Below are positions 1 through 5,519 of a DNA stretch of 13,271 bases, piece by piece. The notes under the pieces are model-generated. The model worked only from the letters and a program-made list of their open reading frames with translations, did no database searches and had not been told where the DNA came from. The position numbers and the translations under genes are program-made. Where the stretch lies: positions 1-13,271 of the forward strand of contig JAPUJS010000201.1 of the NCBI GenBank assembly GCA_027296045.1, written 5' to 3'. This DNA is from a bacterium (lineage in GTDB: Bacteria; Latescibacterota; UBA2968). Numbering within the stretch: the first letter of the stretch is position 1; every line of letters begins with the position of its first letter.

Positions 1-881
1 CGCATCAGATCGGTGTGACGCGTGGGCTGGTTGGCGTGGGTGTCGTAGCCGCCCTGGCGGACCAGGTAGACTTTGGTTTGCATGCCGCCGTGGATGAGCT
101 GGGCAATCATGGCCATCTGGCTGGCCAGGGTATTATCGGAAGGATATTCCACTTTGTTGATGCCCTTTTCAGCTGCTTCCTTGATCTGGACAGAATACTG
201 CAAGGATTCAAAATTGACTTTTCGGATGAAGTCGAGCTCAAATCCGGCGGGCGTGGGAATTTTATTGTCATCGAGATTTTTATTGCCCTGATCCACCAGC
301 CAGAAGAATTGTTTGGGGTTGCGCAAGGCCATGCCCGTGGCCCCGTTTTTCCCGAGCAAAGACAGGGACAGCACCGGACCGATGTCGATGGCCAGGGGGT
401 GCTCGGGAATAAAGGACGGATCGGGCAGCTGGGTTTCGAGATAGCGACCGAGCCAGCCGTGGGTGATGAACTCGTTGGAGTCGGAGGCAGTCATCCAGAT
501 GTCGGTAGACCGGAAGTGCGACCGGTTGGGGTTGGGATAACCCACTCCCTGAACGGCGCTCATCAGGCCTTCATCAAAAAGTTCTTTAAATCCTGTGAGT
601 TCGGGATGTAGCCCTTGTTGGTCCGTCAGGCGGAGGGTCTGATCTTTGGGAATGGCCAGGGTTGGACGGGCCTGGTAATAGGCGTCGTGTTCAATATTGA
701 CGAGGGTGTTCAGGCCGTCGTTGCCCCCGTCGAGCCGGACGATGACCAGGATGCGGTCGGTCTCAGACAGGGCGGTGGCGGCCAGAGGGCCGATGGCCTC
801 GGCACGGCCGTATGCCCGGGCCATAAAGCCGCCCAGAGCGAAACTGGCGGAGGCGTTTTTCATGAAATCGCGTCTGTTCAT
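1..881 (-). CDS. DUF1501 family protein with twin-arginine signal, C-terminus cut by window edge
   Basis: The reading frame is open from an ATG at 881 to the left edge (293 codons visible), so the C-terminus is missing. An AGGAG site (888-892) lies 6 nt upstream and fixes the start. The N-terminus, MNRRDFMKNASASFALGGFM, has a twin-arginine (RRDFMK) motif followed by a mildly hydrophobic stretch, which suggests folded export by the Tat route. Family hallmarks are RLDGGNDGLNTL (about residues 49-60), a G-Y-P-N-P-N-R-S-H-F-R-S-x-D-I-W block (about 114-129) and GGYDTH (about 277-282). DUF1501 proteins resemble the alkaline phosphatase/sulfatase superfamily, but no activity is established. The gene starts 35 bp after the DUF1800 gene stop and is very likely in the same operon; DUF1501 and DUF1800 genes are known to occur as neighbours in many bacteria. 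Family assignment is confident; function is unknown. Confidence 0.92.
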   Translation of the reverse strand, partial: MNRRDFMKNASASFALGGFMARAYGRAEAIGPLAATALSETDRILVIVRLDGGNDGLNTLVNIEHDAYYQARPTLAIPKDQTLRLTDQQGLHPELTGFKELFDEGLMSAVQGVGYPNPNRSHFRSTDIWMTASDSNEFITHGWLGRYLETQLPDPSFIPEHPLAIDIGPVLSLSLLGKNGATGMALRNPKQFFWLVDQGNKNLDDNKIPTPAGFELDFIRKVNFESLQYSVQIKEAAEKGINKVEYPSDNTLASQMAMIAQLIHGGMQTKVYLVRQGGYDTHANQPTRHTDLM

Positions 882-916
882 GACAAGCTCCTGAAATGAT
901 GCCTGGGCAAGGTGCC

Positions 917-2392
917 CTAGGTCAGCTGAAATTCGGGCAATTCAAAAATAACTTTGATCAGACTTCGGATGCGCCGATCGGCACCTATTGCGTCCGGGTT
1001 CCAGTTGATCTCTTCGGTGCCTTCTAAGAGGACGGCAAGGAGCAATTCTTCCCGTTCCTTGTCTACGGCAAAGGAGGTGAGGCATTCGCCCATGGTTTTG
1101 ACAAGCTTTCGGGCATCGTAAGGCTCGGGGAAGGATTTTACAAACGCGACCGGATCGATTTTCTGGATGTCATAGAAACGTTTGCCAAAGCGCCTCGGGT
1201 TGCCGTCCACGATTTCGTCGGTCATCTTGTGGCGCTGGGGCAAGGTGGTGGTACTGATCCAGTGGCGATAGCCGGGCCAGCCGGCCACGTTGGGCGGGTC
1301 GAGCAGCCACTGGCCCAGGACCTTGGCCGTCTCGTAGAGATATTCACCCCGGATGGCCTTGCCTTCGCCGGCGGTCATGCCCAGGGTTCGGGCGGTGCCC
1401 ACCACCATTTCGATGGGGTTTTTGATGCGAGCGCCAACCGTGGCTGCATCGAAAAAGTGGGCGCTGAGGAAGAGGGTTTTGAGCATGGGCTTGAGGTCGT
1501 AGTTGTTTTCCTGAAGGATCCGAGCCATTTCTTTGACCACGGTTTCGTCGATATGCTCGTAGACGAAATACTGGTAGATCTTCCGGGAGATGTGTGCGGC
1601 CGTGACCTCTTTTTCGAAGATGATTTCGATAATGTCCAAATCGTTGAAATTGCCCGTGCGTCCCATGAAGGTTTTGTCGGCTTTGTCAAACCGGCTTTCT
1701 CGAAACACGGCATTTTTGCCCTGGACGATCCAGCCGGTCAGGGCGCGGGATGCTTCGCCGATGTCCTGTTCAGTGTATTGATCGACTCCTGTGGTGAAGA
1801 GTTCCATCAATTCGCGGGCGTAGTTTTCGTTGGGCTTGCCTACTTTGCTGGTGTTGCCGTCGAGGTAATACAGCATGGCCGGGTCACGGGTAATTTCCTG
1901 GACCAGGGTTTTGAAGTTGCCCACGGCGTGTTTGCGCAGCAGGTTGTTCTGGATCAACATGAGATGCGACCGTTTCACATCTTTGGCTTGGGTGGCGAAG
2001 TGGTCGTGCCAGAAGAGGACCATGCGTTCCTGGATGCTGAAGCCCTGGTTGACAATGAGATTCATCCACCAGGTGCGGATTTCGTTCATCCGCGCTCGCT
2101 CAATTTTTCGCAGGTCCGAATTGAGCTTGGGGGGGGTGTCTTCGTTGACCCAGGTGCCTGGCGGATCGGGAAGTCCAAAGGGGACTTCCAACAGGCGATC
2201 CACCACAGCTTCTGGGGTGCTGTTTACAGATTCGGCAATTTCGGCAGGTGTGGGCCCGATGAGGGTACGTCGGAGTAAATGTCCTGCTCGCACGTCGTCC
2301 CAGGGCTGCTCGGCCGATGGCAGATGGGGCTCGAGGCCTGTGGAGGCAAAAGCAAGTTTGGGTGCGACAGGAATGTTAGATGGACTGGCCAC
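917..2392 (-). CDS. DUF1800 domain-containing protein
   Basis: A 491-residue protein of the DUF1800 family, function unknown. Recognisable family blocks are HLLRRTLIGPT (about residues 38-48), FWHDHFAT (127-134), NENYARELMELFT (188-200), a T-E-x-D-I-x-E-x-S-R-A-L-T-G-W block (207-221) and PPNVAGWPG (366-374). The frame is open up to a GTG at 2413, but I chose the GTG at 2392 because a full AGGAGGA site (2399-2405) sits 6 nt before it and inside the longer version. The chosen N-terminus (MASPSNIPVAPK) shows no clear Sec, Tat or lipoprotein signal, although the DUF1501 partner downstream has a Tat signal. It lies between a small lipoprotein gene (28 bp upstream) and the DUF1501 gene (35 bp downstream), all on the minus strand. 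Family call is very firm; the start is probable. Confidence 0.93.
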   Translation of the reverse strand: MASPSNIPVAPKLAFASTGLEPHLPSAEQPWDDVRAGHLLRRTLIGPTPAEIAESVNSTPEAVVDRLLEVPFGLPDPPGTWVNEDTPPKLNSDLRKIERARMNEIRTWWMNLIVNQGFSIQERMVLFWHDHFATQAKDVKRSHLMLIQNNLLRKHAVGNFKTLVQEITRDPAMLYYLDGNTSKVGKPNENYARELMELFTTGVDQYTEQDIGEASRALTGWIVQGKNAVFRESRFDKADKTFMGRTGNFNDLDIIEIIFEKEVTAAHISRKIYQYFVYEHIDETVVKEMARILQENNYDLKPMLKTLFLSAHFFDAATVGARIKNPIEMVVGTARTLGMTAGEGKAIRGEYLYETAKVLGQWLLDPPNVAGWPGYRHWISTTTLPQRHKMTDEIVDGNPRRFGKRFYDIQKIDPVAFVKSFPEPYDARKLVKTMGECLTSFAVDKEREELLLAVLLEGTEEINWNPDAIGADRRIRSLIKVIFELPEFQLT

Positions 2393-2398
2393 GGGATA

Positions 2399-2405
2399 TC
2401 CTCCT
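2399..2405 (-). promoter_or_regulatory. Ribosome binding site that fixes the DUF1800 start
   Basis: On the minus strand this reads AGGAGGA, a near-perfect anti-16S match, 6 nt upstream of the GTG at 2392. It falls within the coding part of the longer candidate that would start at 2413, which argues for the shorter protein. Confidence 0.75.
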
Positions 2406-2420
2406 CTTTTCACACCGGGT

Positions 2421-2753
2421 TCAGGGAGATTTGGCGTGTTTTTTCAGTTGTTCGAGGTGTTCTTGCTGGCGCTTCAGGTTCATCCCGGCCGCATCGACCA
2501 CGGCCTGCTGGGTCTGGACGAGCATGCGTTCAATGACATCGGCTTTTTTTTTCGGGATGCCCAGGACCAGATTTTGCCGCACTTTGACCTTGAAGCTGTC
2601 TTCCATGACCTGGAGCCGGGTGGCTTCCTGGTCGACCATACGTTTGGCCGAGGCCACCTTTTTCTGTTGCATCGTAATCTCGATCTGAATGGGGTCGGAC
2701 CGGGAGGTGCAAGCAACCAGGCATAGGGTGAAAATCAGGAGATATCGGTTCAT
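2421..2753 (-). CDS. Small coiled-coil lipoprotein, function unknown
   Basis: A 110-residue protein that I do not recognise as a named family. The N-terminus has a short charged start and a hydrophobic core ending in a lipobox L-V-A-C with Cys15, so signal peptidase II should cleave and lipidate it. The residue after Cys is Thr, not Asp, which suggests sorting to the outer membrane. The mature part (about 95 residues) is rich in Lys, Glu, Gln, Met and Val with long helical heptad-like stretches (about residues 25-65 and 78-108) and is probably a coiled coil. A GGGAG site (2762-2766) precedes the ATG by 8 nt. It is the first gene of a probable minus-strand operon with the DUF1800 and DUF1501 genes. 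It also contains a run of nine A residues (T on the plus strand, 2544-2552) encoding Lys-Lys-Lys. It could be a small periplasmic adaptor or anchor; that is a guess. Confidence 0.82.
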   Translation of the reverse strand: MNRYLLIFTLCLVACTSRSDPIQIEITMQQKKVASAKRMVDQEATRLQVMEDSFKVKVRQNLVLGIPKKKADVIERMLVQTQQAVVDAAGMNLKRQQEHLEQLKKHAKSP

Positions 2754-2813
2754 GGAGGGTGCTCCCGCGAAAGAGAATTTGGAGACTCCGAAGTATTTTT
2801 ATATATTTTCTAT

Positions 2814-2843
2814 TTGTCCAATGGATTAAAGATATCCTATAAC
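2814..2843 (+). promoter_or_regulatory. Possible sigma70-type promoter for the desaturase, in a divergent intergenic region
   Basis: The 130-bp gap between the divergent lipoprotein and desaturase genes is much more A+T-rich than its surroundings. TTGTCC (2814-2819) and TATAAC (2838-2843) are separated by 18 nt, a plausible -35/-10 pair about 40 nt before the desaturase start. For the leftward operon a TTGGAC (2822-2817 on the minus strand) is a fair -35, but no convincing -10 is seen at the right distance. No clear operator repeat was found. Confidence 0.4.
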
Positions 2844-2883
2844 GCTTATATCGTGCAACCCATATCTTATCGGGGGAGACTTT

Positions 2884-3984
2884 ATGGGAAGAAGGGAGCA
2901 GGGTGTGTCAGATCAAAAGCCACCGTTAAGACTGGCGAATTCGCTCATTTTGTTGTTGACACCATTTCTCGCACTGGTTGCTGTTCCCTGGTATGGGTAT
3001 CGGGTCGGGTTTGATTTGTTCGAATGGTCCATTTTTGCGGTCTACATGGCTCTTACCGGACTATCGATAACGGTAGGATATCATCGGCTCTGGGCGCATA
3101 AGACGTACAAAGGCCATTTTGTGTTTCGCCTTTGCTGTGCTATCTGGGGTGCGTGTGCGCTTCAAAACAGCATCATACACTGGACATCGGATCACCGAAA
3201 CCACCACCGTTTTGTGGATCGGGATGAACGGGATCCTTATTCTGCCGGGCGGGGATTCTGGTTTTCGCATATGGGGTGGATTTTGAGGCGGCACGAAAGT
3301 GCCAAGGACGATTTTTCCAATGTGAAAGATGTGATGGCCGATCCGGTTGTTCAGTGGCAACACAAATATTATCTTCCTATTGCGGGCGTGACCAATGTGG
3401 TGATCCCGTTGCTTTTGGGATACTGGCACGGCAATTTGTGGGGCACGTTGCTCTTGGCCGGGCTTTTAAGGCTGGTTTTGAACCATCATTTTACATTTTT
3501 GATTAATTCTCTGGCCCATATTTGGGGTCGACAGACTTATGGGTTGGACAATACTTCTCGAGACAATTACTTTCTGGCGTTTTTTACGTATGGCGAAGGG
3601 TTTCACAATTACCACCATCGATTCCAGTGGGATTATCGGAACGGGATTAAATGGTGGCATTTCGATCCGTCCAAATGGGTGATCCGACTGAGTTCCTGGG
3701 TGGGGTTGACGTATCGGTTGAAGTACCCGTCACCCTATAAAGTTGAACAAGCGCGTTTACAGGTCGACTATGATCGCGCCCTTCAACGGGCTCTGTCGGA
3801 TGGGGAAAGGCAGGGGCTTCAAGATTGCTATCAGGCGTTGCGATCGGCACTGGAAGCCCTGGTTACCTTCCAGCAGCATTTAAATAAAAAAGATATCACG
3901 GTCAAGAAAGAACAGGCCAAGCTCAAAGCCGATTTGAAGCACCAGAGGCGGGCCTGGCGTGAGGTTTCTAAGTTGGCAGCATGA
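2884..3984 (+). CDS. Membrane fatty-acid (acyl-CoA / acyl-lipid delta-9 type) desaturase with C-terminal helical extension
   Basis: A 366-residue di-iron membrane desaturase, predicted to insert a double bond into saturated acyl chains and so adjust membrane fluidity, using electrons from a separate reductase. The three histidine boxes are present in the expected order: HRLWAH (residues 67-72), HRNHH (104-108) and HNYHH (241-245), with further His at 201-202 and 212. Hydrophobic stretches at about 20-36, 47-64, 81-95, 165-180 and 184-199 fit the usual two pairs of membrane helices. The conserved core ends near W-V-G-L-T-Y-R-L-K (272-280). About 85 charged, helix-forming residues follow, which is longer than typical bacterial stearoyl-CoA desaturases. 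A GGGGGAG site (2872-2878) lies 5 nt before the ATG. The gene stands alone, with divergent genes upstream and a terminator just after the stop. Substrate position is inferred from family resemblance only. Confidence 0.93.
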   Translation: MGRREQGVSDQKPPLRLANSLILLLTPFLALVAVPWYGYRVGFDLFEWSIFAVYMALTGLSITVGYHRLWAHKTYKGHFVFRLCCAIWGACALQNSIIHWTSDHRNHHRFVDRDERDPYSAGRGFWFSHMGWILRRHESAKDDFSNVKDVMADPVVQWQHKYYLPIAGVTNVVIPLLLGYWHGNLWGTLLLAGLLRLVLNHHFTFLINSLAHIWGRQTYGLDNTSRDNYFLAFFTYGEGFHNYHHRFQWDYRNGIKWWHFDPSKWVIRLSSWVGLTYRLKYPSPYKVEQARLQVDYDRALQRALSDGERQGLQDCYQALRSALEALVTFQQHLNKKDITVKKEQAKLKADLKHQRRAWREVSKLAA

Positions 3985-4002
3985 AGTTTTCGATCACCGG
4001 AT

Positions 4003-4034
4003 AAAAAAGCCCGCCAATCGGCGGGCTTTTTTTT
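4003..4034. terminator. Bidirectional rho-independent terminator
   Basis: A perfect 7-bp GC-rich stem (GCCCGCC / GGCGGGC, 4009-4015 and 4020-4026) with a 4-nt loop is preceded by six A and followed by eight T. The flanking A and T runs make it work in both orientations. It begins 19 nt after the desaturase stop and ends 25 nt before the RSH stop on the other strand, so it can end both converging units. Confidence 0.93.
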
Positions 4035-4058
4035 GCGAGATGGCTGAATCCAAAAGGT

Positions 4059-5519
4059 TTAACCGAACATCAATCCTCTGGAAGAATTGCCCGGACCTTG
4101 TCGGGTGAGGTAGCGTCGGATGAGGCGACGGGCGCGATAGGTTTTCACCCGGCTCAACCAATGGCGCTTGGGGTGCTGGGCTTGATCGATCTCGATTTTG
4201 ACCGTATCGCCCAGGGAGAGGGTTGAAAAAGGAGATACCCGTCGGCCATTGACCCGGCCCCGCTTGCAGTGCAGTCCCAGATCGGTGTGAACGGCAAAGG
4301 CGAAGTCGAGCACGGTGGCATTTTCCGGTAAGACGTAGGTGTCTCCCTTGGGGGTAAAAACAGCGATCTCTCGGGTGAACAGGATGCGCTGTAGTTCGTC
4401 CATGAGCCGTTGAGAATTGGCAGACGTATCGTGCCATTCGGCCAGTTCGTGGAGCCATTGCATGCGTTTTTCCTCGAGGGGTGTATTCCCCCGAAGGGTG
4501 GCCAGGCCCAGCTCGCCCATCCGGTGCATACCGGGCGTCTGGATGTGGACTTCGTAGCGGTTTCCGTGGTGAATCACATTGGTGTGGAGGGCCTGGTAGC
4601 CGTTGCGTTTGGGCAGGGCAATGAAATCTTTGAAGCGCTCTGTGACGGGTGCGAAGTTTCCGTGCAGCACCCCCAGGGTGCGATAACAGGTGTCGCGGTG
4701 GGAGACCACTACTTCGATAAAATATCGGTTGTGGATTTCCAGGGCCGAAAGGTTGGATCGCAGGACTTTGCGATAGATGCTGAGCAGGCTTTTGGTCTGC
4801 AGTCGAACCCGGTTGCGGATGCCGGTGTCTTGCAACGCAGTCCGTATGGCTTCCATAAAATCCCGCGATTTGGAACAGGGGTCTTGAGAGAGGACTTCAG
4901 ACAGTTCGGCCGACACTTTGGGTTCGAGGCATTCCAGACTTCGATTTTCCAGTTCCCGACGGATACGCCCCATGCCCAAAAAGTGGGAGAGGGGCGCATA
5001 GACATCGGCAGTTTCTTGAGCAATTCGTCTCCGCCGTTTGCTTTCTGGAATGCCGGAAATGGTGCGCATGTTGTGTACCCGGTCGGCGAGTTTGAGGATC
5101 AGGACACGGGGGTCTTTCCGGGCGGCTGTGAAAAGGTTTTGAAGGGCTGCAGTCCTTCGCGCTGTGCGGGAATTTTTCCTGTCTGCCACTTTGGTGACGC
5201 CCTGTATCAGGTCTGTGATCGATTCTCCAAATGTGGGTTCGATGTCTTCGATTGCAAGGGCAGAATCTTCGACGGAATCGTGGAGGAGGGCTGCAACCAT
5301 CATTTCCGTATCACGGGCAAAACCCAGTTCGGAGGCCAGGATGATGGCCACTTTGATGGGGTGGATAATATAGGGTTCGCCCGCATCTCTTTCCTGCCCC
5401 TCGTGACTGGCATGGGCCAGGTGATATGCCTGACCAATGATGGGTCGGGCATCTTGCGGGATGTGAACCAGGAGCTGTTCCAGGGGTTTTTTGATGACGG
5501 TTTGAAAGTTGGCATTCAT
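4059..5519 (-). CDS. RSH (RelA/SpoT family) alarmone enzyme: HD hydrolase + degenerate synthetase + TGS, no C-terminal regulatory domains
   Basis: A 486-residue RSH protein acting on the alarmones (p)ppGpp. The N-terminal HD hydrolase domain looks complete: H53 (in YIIHPIKVA), H80-D81, E84-D85 (LLHDSVED) and D146/N150 (KLADRVHNM), the residues that bind Mn2+ and ppGpp in SpoT/Rel. A synthetase domain follows (about 240-345), keeping RFKD (295-298), GY (307-308) and E323 (YEVHIQT). However, Asn264 stands where SpoT/Rel have the catalytic Asp, Glu269 replaces the usual Arg five residues on, and Gln241 replaces the Arg of the GRxK motif. A TGS domain spans about 385-445, then a short basic helix (HWLSRVKTYRARRLIRRY) and the end. 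Long RSH proteins continue for about 220-250 more residues (helical, Zn-finger/CC and ACT/RRM). The ATG overlaps the helicase stop (ATGA) and has no good ribosome site, so translation is probably coupled. Best reading: a hydrolase-only ppGpp-degrading enzyme; the loss of synthesis is inferred. Confidence 0.93.
   Translation of the reverse strand: MNANFQTVIKKPLEQLLVHIPQDARPIIGQAYHLAHASHEGQERDAGEPYIIHPIKVAIILASELGFARDTEMMVAALLHDSVEDSALAIEDIEPTFGESITDLIQGVTKVADRKNSRTARRTAALQNLFTAARKDPRVLILKLADRVHNMRTISGIPESKRRRRIAQETADVYAPLSHFLGMGRIRRELENRSLECLEPKVSAELSEVLSQDPCSKSRDFMEAIRTALQDTGIRNRVRLQTKSLLSIYRKVLRSNLSALEIHNRYFIEVVVSHRDTCYRTLGVLHGNFAPVTERFKDFIALPKRNGYQALHTNVIHHGNRYEVHIQTPGMHRMGELGLATLRGNTPLEEKRMQWLHELAEWHDTSANSQRLMDELQRILFTREIAVFTPKGDTYVLPENATVLDFAFAVHTDLGLHCKRGRVNGRRVSPFSTLSLGDTVKIEIDQAQHPKRHWLSRVKTYRARRLIRRYLTRQGPGNSSRGLMFG

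Noticed and set aside
902..921. Imperfect hairpin (CCTGGGCA / TGCCCTAGG) around the DUF1800 stop
   Set aside because: Short, with a bulge and no T run on the minus strand; not a terminator. It may be an mRNA structure but nothing supports a role.
1229..2278. 349-codon open frame on the plus strand
   Set aside because: It is antisense to the well-supported DUF1800 gene, lacks recognisable motifs, and its composition reflects the reverse complement of that gene.
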